A stretch of 64,000 bases of DNA. Source: Setoptus koraiensis (Eukaryota > Arthropoda). Of this stretch, positions 1 through 12,226 are shown in pieces. The DNA lies in the NCBI GenBank assembly GCA_048013815.1, contig CM106586.1, forward strand, positions 62,001-126,000, read 5' to 3'. Numbering within the stretch: the stretch's first letter is position 1; each line of letters opens with the position of its first letter. The position numbers and the translations under genes were made by a program. The notes beneath the pieces are model-generated. The model had not been told where the DNA came from, made no database searches, and worked only from the letters and a program-made list of their open reading frames with translations.

Positions 1-333
1 GGTGGCGGTGTCGCTGTTGTCGTTGTTGTTGTCGTTGCTATTGGTGGTGCTGTTGTTGTTGTTGTTGTCGCTGTTGCAACAGCACACTTTACTCAACTCT
101 GTCGATTCACGTAACACTATTGCAATTGCTCGTTAAAAGCTGCTGGATGAAGCAGCCAATTGAGGCAGCCACTTGACGGCACACACACACACACGCACAA
201 CTAGTGTTAGGTAATATTAGCGATAAATGCGAGGAGTGGAGCAAACACACACACACACACACATCAATTATCTTTTGGGCCATCTTTTGTCGCCCTTCAT
301 CAACATCATTATCTCACCAGACAGCAACCACCA

Positions 334-387
334 GCCAACAGTCGGCAGCCAGCCAACAGTCGGCAGCCAGCCAACAGTCGGCAGCCA
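334..387. repeat. 18-bp tandem repeat, 3 copies
   Basis: The unit gccaacagtcggcagcca occurs three times head to tail without a mismatch. It is embedded in CAA-rich DNA, and the unit length is a multiple of three, so frames stay open through it; no coding role is supported. Confidence 0.9.
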
Positions 388-2436
388 ACAGCCAGCACAC
401 GCAACAACGCCAACCAACAGCAATGGCAACCAAGGCAGTGCCAACCAACCAACAACAACAACAATTATGCAAATTGAATACCTAACCACTTTTGCTCGGG
501 CCACCCCCAACGGAAGGCGCTCCGATGAATCAAATTGCAACTTAACACACGCTTGTGTCGCCTATGCTGCAACACAAACAGCGCCAATGCAATAGGCAAA
601 ATGCTTCATTGTATTGCTATGCACCGTCGGATGCAACTTATCGCGGCAGCATTAAACTTGACTTATCTCTCACTTGCGCGCCTTGTTAGCTCATTGCCGC
701 CAATCGTCTTGGCAGCGTCTTCTTTTTTTTAATAATGGTGATGATGGCGAAACCAAACGCACAAACACACACACCACGCACATTAGGTAACAACAAACAA
801 CAAGCCCCGCCGAGAAAGCGCCACACAGCCGGCGAGCCAGACACGAGAACGCGATTAGATTAGTTGATTATTTGTCGTCATATCTGCGCCTAATTATTGC
901 GTCTCGGCAAGCCAAGTTTGAACGGCGCGCAGGGGTGACAATTGTAAATACTCTCACCTTGATACCTCACCTTGTGCCATTGTTGTGGCTGTGGTTGTTG
1001 TGGTTGTTGTCGTGGGTGCCGTTGCTGCCGGTTGTCGTGACGCTCATGTGACAATTCAGCTATATCAAATGGGCCAACAAGAAAAGTAAAGCTGCGTCGA
1101 TAAATAATTGGCAATTGAGAATCGAGAAATGAGTTTAACAAGTAAGTTGTAAGTTGAGCGAGCCAAATGGGCCGAATAGGCCGCTTGATGGATGCATTGT
1201 GGCAACAAATAACTAGCAACGTTTGCGTATGCAACTTGTTTAAAATAGCAAAATATATATAAATTATAATTGACTGCATCGCAACAACAAGCAAGCGCAT
1301 TTGCATTGAGCAGTCAAACTAATGCAACGTGCCCAAATGCGCCATCTCGTCACCCATCGGACACTGGCAATTTGGTGACTTGCCGCCATCATTATCAAGC
1401 GTCAGGGGCGCGCGTAATCGTCGTATCTCCATATATGCTCGTCATATAGAGTGGCATAAATAATATGATATCCAACAACGAAGCGACAGACAAAGAGACA
1501 AAAACAATAAACATAAATTATATTGCATATCTCGATTGTTTTTGTCTTGTGCGTTGTTTGTGTGCCAATGAGCGCGTGCTCGCCACGAGCTCACGTTGAT
1601 GCTAACGCGATGATGCTGATGCTTACGTCATCTACCTGATGATGATGCAGTTGTTGTTGTTGTTGTTGTTGTCGCTGCTGTTGCTGATGTTGCTGTTGCT
1701 GTTGTTGTGCCTGGTCCCCTGATGATGCTGGCACCGCCAGAATTGTGATGAGAGTTTATTAATATGTAAGCGCGTTACGTAACATATGCCTCGGTTATAT
1801 ACGAGCCATAGCTTCAGTTTAATGTTATATAATACATATGCATTGTGACCATATTTTAAGTGCCATTACGTAATCATAATCTAACGGGCAACATTATCTG
1901 ACGAGTGGCGAGTGGCACGAGCCACTTTACTGGCCACGTTGCAGACAGTAGTTTAGGCAAACAACAATAAACTGATTGGCTCATATTGTTCAAGCTCTGT
2001 CAGCTGATACAGGTACGTGGCATGGTAAATATTGCAAACGCGCAAAGTGGCTCCACTGCAAATACACACATTCCGTCATTATCCGTCACCATGGACACCC
2101 AAACAATGGCCGCTTGTCAGCGAGCCATCGCTCATATCGCTGCGGCTGCTTAATTGTTTCTCTCTGCATCATACTTCTAAACACCAGATAGATAAATAAT
2201 AGGCAAATAGATAAATAGGTAAATAAGTATATAGATAAATAGATCGGATAAACGCAATATTCGCGCACACTTTATCTGTTTAATCCATGAGTTTGTACAA
2301 TCATTCATACGAATCTGCCGCATGAGCTCAGATCGCGCTCGCCTCTATGCGTCGCCACTGTACAAACAAACGACGCCAACAATGCTGATTTGTGAATAAG
2401 ATAAATCTTATCTACTCACTCTATCCTTTGCTCCAG

Positions 2437-2475
2437 CTGTGGCTGTTGTTGTTGTCGTTGTTGGTTGCTGCTGCC

Positions 2476-2555
<80 letters not shown>

Positions 2556-2564
2556 CTTACCAAG
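2437..2564 (+). other. Candidate exon with strong splice signals (CAA repeat inside)
   Basis: A 128-nt segment is preceded by a good acceptor (pyrimidine-rich run ending tttgctccag) and followed by a perfect donor (aag|gtaagt). Inside it is a TTG-rich start and 27 CAA units. All three forward frames are open, reading poly-Asn, poly-Thr or poly-Gln, so the frame gives no clue. It could be a 5' untranslated exon of the downstream LIM-homeodomain gene, a polyQ exon of an unrecognised gene, or a chance pairing of splice-like sequences. Confidence 0.3.
2475..2556. repeat. (CAA)27 microsatellite
   Basis: An uninterrupted run of CAA for 82 bp, preceded by a TTG-rich stretch able to pair with it. 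Confidence 0.95.
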
Positions 2565-4736
2565 GTAAGTAGCGGTCAGCTGATCGTGCGACAAACGTCA
2601 TTGAGTCGCACTGACATTGGTCAGTCGTCATGTGACCTCGCACAATTTTCATTACATCGACCTGCTATTGCACAGTTGCGCAACAACAAAATAACAAGTG
2701 TTAATGTTCTTCCTGGTGTGTGTACGTCGCCCGTTATATAACGCAAAGAAAACTCGTCATTCGAGTGTCGCCAAGCTCCAACAATCGCCGCTAATTACTA
2801 ATTAACACACACAAAATTGGACTGTGTGTCCGCTATTATGTTTGAGTATTTGAGTGTGTGTGTGTTTGAAAGTTGTCGGATGCTCTCATAGGAGCGGGTG
2901 TTGTTTCAGCGGAAGACCAACATGAAATGAATTAATTTTTAAATGCTGCACACACAATCATCACACATTGGCCCGTGATTATGATTGCTGAATAGTCAAA
3001 CAATAGAGGCGACACAACATGTTGTTGATCTTGCCACTGCTGATGTCAATTCTATTCAATGTATCAGAGTTAGTTAGATCATTGTTGTGTGCAACTGTCA
3101 TACTCCGCTCTACGTACATTGTCTGCCCAAATTGCATTACATAATTCATTTTTCTGTTGTTTTAGAGACAGAGAGAGGGTTTTGTCGGAACAGCAAACAC
3201 AAACACAATGGTCACTTGACATCTCGCTCTAGATTTTATGCAAATGAGAAAAGTGAGATTTGTGTAGCGTTGTCTCAAATAAGTGACCAGAACCGGTTGC
3301 CGTTGATAATTATTGCAGCTTCAAATAACAGTTTGTGTGTGCATTAGAGTTTGTGTTTGCTGTCTGTGCCGGTCTCACCAGGTAAATTGCGAACTGCGCA
3401 GCACAATCATTGTGAGTCGCATGGCCAACAGCGCAAGATTTTGACATTTCAACCAGCAAACAAACAAACAAACGAACAAACAAACAAACAAACAAAAATT
3501 AATAACTAACAATAAATGCAACATTCGTGTTGAGACGCTGTAGGCTGTGCAGTTGACAGTGTGAACAGAGACATGTCATGTTTGCATCCATTGAGCACAG
3601 CGTGGCCAGCTGTCAATTTGCCTCATCACTGTGACTAATTAGCTGTGTGGTAGCTGCGACATGAGCGACGGATGGCGACAAATAATTGGTCACAATATTG
3701 CCCATCGCAATTATTGAGAGACGAGAGATCTCAATGAAGAAAGAAAGAGAAATTTGTTGTTTTGTTGTGTCTTCATTATTAGCCAATACACACACACACC
3801 AGGCACCAGGTAATGATGGCGATAATTAAGCGACCAAAAAGAATTCTACTGTGTCGCATGATGAAATGTCACCAGAAACAGCGAGACTGGTCTTGTTGTT
3901 GTCGTCGTTGTCGTTGTTGTTGTCGTTGTTGCTGCTGTTGTCGTGCCCATCATCTAACTGTTGTGTCGCTGTTGTGAGCCAGCAGCTACATCATGAGCAC
4001 ATGAGTAGCACAAGCGGCAACAGCAACAGCAGCAGCAGGTGAGTTGTAATGGATGACATTGGAGATGGCGGTTGTTGTGTGTGATGGCGGATGAAGCAGA
4101 CAGAAATTGACGACTAACACACGACAGCACACAAGCGAGCATGAATGAAGTTTGATTATTATTATGATGCTTGCTTGCACTAACAACAAGGATGAGAGTG
4201 ACGTAACAGATAGAGCGAAAGTAAAAAGTCAAAAGTCAGAGAGAGAGCGAGAGTTGATTGGGCAACTGGCGCAAAAAGTGGGTCAATTCTTAGATTGTGG
4301 TCATCTGTGTGTGTGTGTGTGTGTTTGTGTGCACTTGTCACTATATCTCGCTGTTGCTGTCAATTGTGTATAAGTTGGCTGGCTGTTTGTTCAAACGAGT
4401 TCACTCTCACTTGCTGCTTTATCTTATTTGCATAATAATAATTATCGCCGTCTTCATCAGCATAATGAGCAACGATCTTGAATGTAAGCTCACTCTGATT
4501 TTTGCTCAGATGCTTGCCTGCTCAAATGGCCCTCTTGTTGACTCATTCAAAGGCCAGCTGGCTCACTATTGCTCAGGCCGGCCATTTACTAGACACTGTT
4601 TACCACATTCTACCGTTATCCTTGTTGTCGTTATTATTATGTATATATAGAAGCCAGCTCAACAAGATTCACTTTCTTTCTTACGCTCCTCTTTGCCTGT
4701 TGTTCACCTGTTCACCTGTTTATCTCTTCACCTGTT

Positions 4737-4737
<1 letters not shown>

Positions 4738-4773
<36 letters not shown>

Positions 4774-4774
4774 C
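4738..4774. repeat. (CAA)12 microsatellite
   Basis: Twelve perfect CAA units follow two short ttcacctgt direct repeats. Confidence 0.95.
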
Positions 4775-5170
4775 CGTTGCAATAATACAACAAGTGATAC
4801 TGTTGCGCACTGTCACAGCCAGACTGTTTGTGTGTGAGTAAAACCAGAAAGAAGTAAAAATGGAAATTGAAAATTATCTGCCTCATCGACACAATACAAC
4901 ACGATCATGATGACGATGACGACGATGACCATCATCATGATGACCATGGTGAGTGGCTCATTATTGAGCGGTGAATAAACATTATTGATAGTATTTTTAT
5001 ACCATTACACACATCATATCGGCTAGTCGCATCGGCCAACTGAAGCATGCCCAGCACATCACCTGTTATGTAAGACAGATGTATCACCTGTATACAACAT
5101 GCAACATGCAACATGTAACAGACGGCAGCATCTTATTTGGTCTTGTTATGTAACATAGTTTTGTATATAA

Positions 5171-5196
5171 CAGTTAATAACAAAAGTTATTAACTG
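5171..5196. repeat. Perfect inverted repeat, 11-bp arms, 4-nt spacer
   Basis: The arms cagttaataac and gttattaactg flank aaaa. It is the first of three hairpin-forming segments within 230 bp. Confidence 0.9.
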
Positions 5197-5289
5197 CACT
5201 GCGCTGCTGACGATCAGCTGCAAGCTAAAATAGAGCCAGTTAATAGATGGTTTAATGTCTGTTGTCTTGTCCTGTCTATTGGCTCGATT

Positions 5290-5334
5290 TTTTCTTGTTT
5301 AGGGTGATTGCGTCAATCAAGCTAAACAAGAAAA
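5290..5334. repeat. Two-part hairpin (13-bp and 6-bp stems)
   Basis: The outer arms ttttcttgtttag and ctaaacaagaaaa pair perfectly. A 2-nt by 2-nt internal loop then leads to an inner stem tgattg/caatca around a 3-nt loop. The length is short for a typical microRNA precursor, and I recognise no known microRNA in it. Confidence 0.8.
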
Positions 5335-5373
5335 CAAGCACACAACCAACAGCTAATAATGATTACTCAGCAA

Positions 5374-5400
5374 CAACGGGGCACAATTAATACCCCGTTG
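5374..5400. repeat. Inverted repeat, 8-bp GC-rich arms
   Basis: The arms caacgggg and ccccgttg surround an 11-nt AT-rich spacer. Confidence 0.75.
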
Positions 5401-6016
5401 CTTTTGACCAATATTCAACTTTTGAAAATTATCATTTATCTGTCTGTCTGCTTGAGTGACTCGCCAGCGAGCTAGTTGACTGGCATGTCACACAATTGTC
5501 AGCTGTTTGCGTTGTTGTTTGTGTTAGCTAACATATTACTAGCCGCCAGTTGTTGTTATTGTACCCCCCGTCGCATTGCCAGCTGTTTTGGCTAGCTCGC
5601 GTTGTTTGTGTCAGCTCTTGGCGCTTTAATTTGCTTTTAACGTTGCCAGCAGCAACAACAGCAGCAACAGCAACGACGACCGTTAGCTCGACAAGTCACA
5701 GTGGCCACAGTGGTTGTGGCGCACATGCAAACAGCGTTGTTGTGATGATTTGAATTTCGGATGCAAGCAAACAGAGCATTTGTTGTTGACCACTGACAAC
5801 AACATTGTGAGCCAATCAGCAGCAACACTGTATCACTGTGCAAGGTAAGATGATCATTTCCTTGTTTGTCACGCTTTCTCTGCCGGTGGAAAAAGTTGAG
5901 TCACAGTCGTGTTCAAGTTTTGTCCAGCAACAGACTTGTTCAAATGTGTGCACCATTTATTTATAGATTTGGCGCCCGTTTTGCAGCCAGTCAGCCGACC
6001 GACTGGCTGGCTGGCC

Positions 6017-6064
6017 GGTGACACTAGTGACACTGGTGACACTGGTGACACTGGTGACATTAGT
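6017..6064. repeat. 9-bp tandem repeat (ggtgacact), about 5 copies
   Basis: Units ggtgacact or agtgacact follow one another head to tail. The period keeps frames open on both strands, which explains the spurious open frames here. Confidence 0.9.
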
Positions 6065-6532
6065 GGCAGATGCCAGACGGTTGAGCACACAAGAAGCCAC
6101 AAGAAGACGGTCCACATCACCTTGCTAGCGTCCGTCTGACAGTGTGCCAGTGCTGCAGTGTTGCATGATGCAGCAGCCCCATTTATATGCGCATCATCTG
6201 TTGTCCGTTGTCGCTGTTGGTTGTGCCGCCGTTGAATAATAACAAAGATTAGAAAGTTTTGTTGTCAGAGGAGAAATGTTTTATGATGCAACTAGCGCGT
6301 GTTTGCCACGCGCATACTCATCATTCAATGAATCACTGATGGCAATAAGCGGCGCCAGCAGCTTGCAGCATGTGCTGTGATTATTGCCAGTGAATGAATG
6401 AATGAACGACATTGTGCAACCGGTGGTCTGCTTATTATCTAATCATAGTGAGTAGCACACTTATACTATTACTGAGCACCAACTATATCCATTGCCACCA
6501 CACTCGTTGCATAATGTTGCAATTGATGATTG

Positions 6533-6548
6533 CGCGCGCGCGCGCGCT
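6533..6548. repeat. Alternating GC tract
   Basis: A run of about eight GC dinucleotides sits inside otherwise AT/GC-mixed DNA. Alternating purine-pyrimidine of this kind can adopt the Z form. A shorter similar tract lies at about 53749-53760. Confidence 0.8.
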
Positions 6549-6832
6549 TCCACCAATAGTCAGATGGGTGCAGCAGCATAAAACAGCTGATGAGCAACAA
6601 TATGGCCACACGGCAACTGTTACCTATTTGCACGTTATTTGCACGTTCTTGCATCGTTTGCTTATTGCGACAAGTTTTGGCGGGCGCGTGATCACACCTT
6701 GCACCATATAGACCTACAACAGCCAAGTAAACCATTGGCGGACGCACCATTGCACCATTGCACCGTCGCAACTAGAGCGATAGCAACGAAGCAACGACAA
6801 CGATTGCGGCATGAATGAACAGATGCACGCTG

Positions 6833-6866
6833 GCAGTCACTTTTTTAACGTTAAAAAAGTGACTGC
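6833..6866. repeat. 34-bp perfect palindrome
   Basis: The 17-bp arms gcagtcacttttttaac and its exact reverse complement abut with no spacer, centred between 6849 and 6850. No flanking target-site duplication or relation to other repeats is evident. Confidence 0.95.
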
Positions 6867-7321
6867 TTTTACTTGGTGCACAATGGTGCATCACAATGGT
6901 GCAGTATGGTGCAGCAGCAGCAGCAGTACAGTGAAGTGCGTGGCAAAGTGTGGCCAACGCAGGCCAACGTGCAACGAGGGGCCAGAGGGGCCAAAAGAAG
7001 AAGCGCAGGCATCATTAGCAGCGGCTGCTGTTGTGTATTATAAATAATAACAACATGATGCAACTGCCTGTTGCCGGCTTGTACAGCCGGCCTGTCAGTT
7101 GTGCACCACCAGCCAATATATAGCAGCGGCCATCAATGTGGCCCCAATTCGGTGCAGCATTGAGCCGGTGCAGCCGTGTGCACAGTGTGATGTAGTGGTG
7201 CAACACATTGATGTCGCCCCAGTGGCCAATGACTGAATGTTAAAAGGGGGAGTGGGGGGCGCCATTTTAGGCAGGCTATTCTTAGCGCTCAAAAATGGAG
7301 CGCATATTCTTTGCTGACCAT

Positions 7322-7367
7322 GGTGCTTGCATCACCCGTCATGATGATGCAAGGTGATGCAAGCACC
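7322..7367. repeat. Perfect inverted repeat, 15-bp arms, 16-nt spacer
   Basis: The arms ggtgcttgcatcacc and ggtgatgcaagcacc are exact reverse complements. It lies inside the TGCACC/GGTGCA island. Confidence 0.92.
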
Positions 7368-7803
7368 TTTTACGCAACAGTGTAGCAGGCAGCAAATGTG
7401 GAGCACATTTGGCAGAGAGAAGCATGCACAGTAGTGACAAGCGCGCACCGTGGTGACATATGCGTCTCTGGCACAGCTGCACCGTGCAGCCCCAAATCAG
7501 TGGCATTGTGCGTTGGCCAAAATGGGCACCAAAAACGAAAAGCAACGATAAAACTTTTTATACTTTTCACTGGTCAGCGTGTGTGTGAGTTGCTCTCTTT
7601 TTATCACTTTGGCTACGTGCGGCCAATCGATGCTGACCACTCCATTGGCACACACTGGCGACAACAATTTTGGCCACTCTTCCGGCTTTGGGTCACTTTC
7701 ACCCAGCCCTGCAAAACGAGGACGAACTGTGAATAATCAGGGCGCACATTTTGCAGACACACTCAAGAAGTGTCACCAATTCTGTTTATTGGCAACAACA
7801 AAA

Positions 7804-7818
7804 ATGGCCACCTAGTGG
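7804..7818 (-). promoter_or_regulatory. CTCF-like site
   Basis: The minus strand reads ccactaggtggccat, which fits the CTCF core consensus CCASYAGRKGGCRSY except near the 3' end. This is a single-site match by eye. Confidence 0.3.
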
Positions 7819-9662
7819 CCACCTCGCTCACCAATCTGTTGTGTAGTGCGGGTGAGCATGATGACCAATCGGTGGGCCTCTCGATGCCAACACCATGCGT
7901 CTCTCTAATTGTGCAAGTAAGTGCCTACTGGTTTCATCGATTGGGCAAACCTGACCATTTCGCTTTCGGTCGGGTGTTGATTACAGGTTGATTGCAAGTG
8001 ACAAAGCGGACGCTTATTCTGCCGTTAGCTTATTTGAGTTTGCAGTAAACGCACGTCTAAGATTATCAGATCAACTTTGCATCAACGAATTTGTAGTTGC
8101 TGAGAGGCTAGCTGAACCAGGCAGCCTCTTTAAAGAATATCGAATGTCTCACAAAAAGAACAGCATCGAATTGATTCAATTGTAAGTGTCAGCACACCAT
8201 CAAAATCACTGACTTTCTCGACAAGCCAGACTGCGGTATCTTGTTTGGATTTTCGTTTTCCGTTTTTGTTCCGCTGACCGACGTACAGAGCACAACAATA
8301 GCTTATGTCGAGCCCGTTAAGTATTTCGTGATATAGTGTGTCCAGCAAGAAGTAATAGAGGCCCGCGATGGTTGCCCAGAGAAGCAGTGAGTGGAACAAG
8401 GAAGTGTCTATATCTCTGGCAATATATGTACTCATTGTTGCACACTGACTTGTGAGTACAACCGACTAAATCCAGAGAAGAGTCACACAGGAGAGATGAG
8501 GCCCTGATTGGTGCTAGTTGCCTGACTATCAACCATTCACTATTTATCTATTCCGGTTTCTTTATTCCGTATTGAATTATTTTGTTTTTGTTGGCCCACT
8601 TTCTATCACAGCACTTGCGTTATCCCACTAACCCAACCACCAATTGGTAACTAAACTAAATAAATTCTACTATTCAACAATAGTTACTATTTTGTGTGTG
8701 TGTGTGTGTGTGTCATTGAATAGTTTGAATTGAAAAATCTAATAATATATTCAGATTGCATATGCGTCGTTTATAAACAATCAGCAACAAACAGTGAACG
8801 TGCTCATAGTCATTTTTAGCAAGCTCAACAATGTAATCGCTTGAAGCAGAGCCACAATGTCCTCGAATTGGCTGCTCTATCTGTTGTCGCGTGCATTGTT
8901 TCAATAAATTAATAAATACAATGAGAAATAATAATAAGTTAACTACACGCAAACTAATTTATATTGTGCTTGTTCAATGGAAAAAGAAGCCGAAAATACA
9001 TTATAGTAGAATCTCGTTCCTTACGTTGTATTTATTCTTCCTCTTCCAATGTGACAACGGCGAATTTAAATTTACTAGGCACAATATACACTGAGAGAGC
9101 ACTTGCACATTAGTGATTACATATTACATTATCACCAATAACATGCAATGATAATAGTAAAATAAATATCTTTATTCTTTCGGTTGGTATGGATACCTTG
9201 GCGTATAAGAGAGTACAGTCACAAATACCATTTACAAGCAGCAGCCAGTTATAGACAATGAATCAATTGCATTCATTGCCATATGCGATTGCGAATCATT
9301 GGAAATGTTCGAGATGTTCATTTGTTGTTGCTCGCAATTCGCTTATCATCAAATGATTTGGGCTCCCATGCTGATCGGATTGGATCCCCACGCACAGCGA
9401 CCATTGTCATTTCAGCAGCAAGTCAATGGGACTTTTTTTTCATTAACTTTATAATATATTACATCAATAAATAGCAGATATCAGTATCAATGAATGGATA
9501 TGGCTTGCCGGTGATATGTGATGAGCGCCACAGTTGTGTTGCTCGGTTTACGCTATATATTGACAGCTATCCAATGTTGCTCGTGTGAGGCTATTGGCAC
9601 AACCAATTAGATAGCATCATATATCTTGCTCTACTTCCTACTATTACTATGTGAGTTTGTCT

Positions 9663-9713
9663 ATTGTTTGTTGTTATGTAACACACACATCGTGTTACAT
9701 AACAACAAACAAT
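9663..9713. repeat. Perfect hairpin, 22-bp arms, 7-nt loop
   Basis: Positions 9663-9684 and 9692-9713 are exact reverse complements, with the loop acacatc between. A transcript in either direction would form a 22-bp perfect stem. It is shorter than typical microRNA precursors and unrelated in sequence to the other palindromes in the window. Confidence 0.95.
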
Positions 9714-11153
9714 GGCGGCTCAGCCGACTGGTGACTATTGGCGCAACCGTCAACTTACCGTTAGTTGTTAGGTGCAACAACACACACATTCTAAGACAAA
9801 CAGCGTGAATGAGGTGCAAGATAAATGATGATAAAATAAATTTAGATTTGTTTATTGGGCCAACATGATCTACGACAGCAATCTATTGGAGCATGTTGTA
9901 TTGTATGGAGCCAATAAATCTTATCTTACCTTGTTAGCGCTTATGTCATTCACCTGGCACTATATTATGGAAATCAGTGTGTGTCAAATAATAACATTAC
10001 TTATACAAGGTAATATCCCTTTGAATGTTTGTGCTATTTATACTGTCTAGATATTGTCTAGATACTGTCTCAATAGTGTCTCAATGGTGTCTATACACTG
10101 TATAGGGACATTGTCGATAGTATAAAGACTTGATTATAAGACTGTTTTTGTGGAACAAAATTCTAAAGAAATGAAAAAGTTGTTTGCATTGTAGCAACTT
10201 ATTGTTGCTGTAACTAATAATGCTGATTGTGTAATGATAGCTGCAACTGACAAGCAGCAAATTAAACTAGAGCAAACAAGTGACTGTAAACACACAAACA
10301 ATTGGCCGCAACTAACAATATACAATTGCTAATGTTACAATCATTTTATTACAATGTTTCAAATCAAACAATAATAATATATAATATTATTTGTATCGGT
10401 TGGCTCAATCATAAGTAATATAATAGGGCACATACGGTGTGATTAATTGAGACGACACGAGTTTTTGCGACGTATCGGTAAAAGTTGCTGCTAACAGTGA
10501 TTCAATCTAACTTTTCACTAACATGTTGTATTGTGTGTAACGTAGCCCATGTTACATAGGTGAAAACAACAAGCAATAAGCTGATTGTATCAACTGTGCA
10601 ATCAACTAATGATAAGTAATGATTTTATATGCGCCAATCGCACTTCTAACTGCGATGATTACCTGTCATAATGAGATGACAACATTGTTACAATTAGCAT
10701 ATAGGCTGGCATACCCGAAAATACCCAGCTACAGCTATATGTTACATTAGTACATGTGTGTTATATTGGTGTTGGCAAAAGGTACCAGATGCGGCCAACA
10801 AGCAGTTAACGAGCAACTAAGTCGATTGTTTTTGCTTGTTGTTAGTGCCATCAATGAGAATGAAATTGCCAAGTCAAATAATACCGTCCAACTTATAGTA
10901 ATAATAATGATGATAATAAAAATAACCAACTGGCATTGTCAATGACAATATTAGGTTACAACAATTAAGTTTGTATTGTCGGCCATTGGTCGGCCATAGT
11001 TGGGCTTGGGAGAAGCAGATAGGCAAAATTGGATAATGGAGTTAAATTGGATTTAAAGTGAGAACTGAAAACGATTGAAAAGAGCCCAGAAAACGAAGCG
11101 AACGAGAGGAACGCAGATAAAAGAACAGAGAAAAAAGATGGAAGACAAAGATG

Positions 11154-11155
<2 letters not shown>

Positions 11156-11185
<30 letters not shown>
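11156..11185. repeat. (TG)n microsatellite
   Basis: About fifteen TG units in an uninterrupted run. Confidence 0.9.
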
Positions 11186-11186
<1 letters not shown>

Positions 11187-12194
11187 GTGGCCCGCTTATA
11201 ATTCACGAACGGCGACCTTGAGCTGTTGAATATCCGACGCGCTTTCGAATCGACTCTCCGTGTCCCTTGCCAGAGCCAGCCTCACCTGAACAGGTACATA
11301 CTGGGTGAGTCAGGTAAGCTTGGCTCACCTAGTGTGCGCTTGGCGACCGACGGATCGACGGGTCGACAGACTGAATGAGTGAACGAGCGGCCAGACTAAT
11401 GGTTTGTGAGACGGTGCAATGATGGTAAAAAGTCCAACGGGATCGTCAATATTCATTCTCTCTGTGTGAGTGACCTCGAACATCCTCCCGAGTTTCGAGT
11501 CTCGACTGTCGAGTCTCGACTGTCCGACTGGCCGCTTGTCCGATGATGGTCGCAGTCGGTCCGTTGCACTGTAGCCAGTGTCATCAGGGGACGAGCACGA
11601 GTTTTAGTCGGTGTTGCTGCTCGAGCTAATTATCTCAGCCGGCTAGGCGTGTTGTGTGCCAATGTTGTTGTTGTCGTTTTGGTTGTTGTTGTCGTTTCGG
11701 TTGTTGCTGTTGTTGTGTGATGGTCATGAGAAAGAGTTGCGTCAAAAATAACATGACAACCTTTATGGTTAGATGGATTGCATTGGATAGAAATCTTTTT
11801 ATCAAATGAAATTCGTTCGAAAACACGCCGGACTGCAACTACCCTGTATCTCTCTTATCTGCTTAGTGCCTTGTGCATAGTGCATGGATATACCATGCCA
11901 GAGATACACCATTGTGTGCCAATTAAATAGATCTCTGTCTGTATTGTTGTTGTTGTCGTTGTCGTTGTCGTTGTTGCCGTTGTTGTCGCTGCTATTGTTG
12001 CTGCTGTTGCTGGTGCCGGTGGTGCTGGTGCGTCTGTTTGCTTGCCAAGTCAAGATCAACAACAATTACCAACAACAAACTATCATTATCACCATCACAA
12101 TTTTGCATGACTTTGCACTAGACAATGGCTCTTCACTTCTACCGATCGTTGTTGTCGCCATCGTTGACTACAACGGTTGTTGTCGTTGCCGTTG

Positions 12195-12226
<32 letters not shown>

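Larger units (their letters stand above)
6700..7483. promoter_or_regulatory. Island of TGCACC / GGTGCA hexamers
   Basis: I count twelve copies of the hexamer in either orientation, at 6700, 6751, 6759, 6875, 6885, 6898, 6908, 7102, 7151, 7167, 7197 and 7478. By base counting fewer than one is expected in a stretch this long. The copies are interspersed rather than in one tandem array, and two perfect inverted repeats lie inside the island. Clustered binding sites are one explanation, degenerate repeat expansion another. Confidence 0.5.

Noticed and set aside
3851-4042. Leucine-rich frame resembling a signal peptide followed by cag|gtgagt
   Set aside because: The leucines come from TTG/TCG repeats and no downstream exon continues it.
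7988-8185. 65-codon frame of fairly normal composition
   Set aside because: No recognisable relative, and no paired splice sites linking it to other coding sequence; an overlapping antisense frame is equally long.
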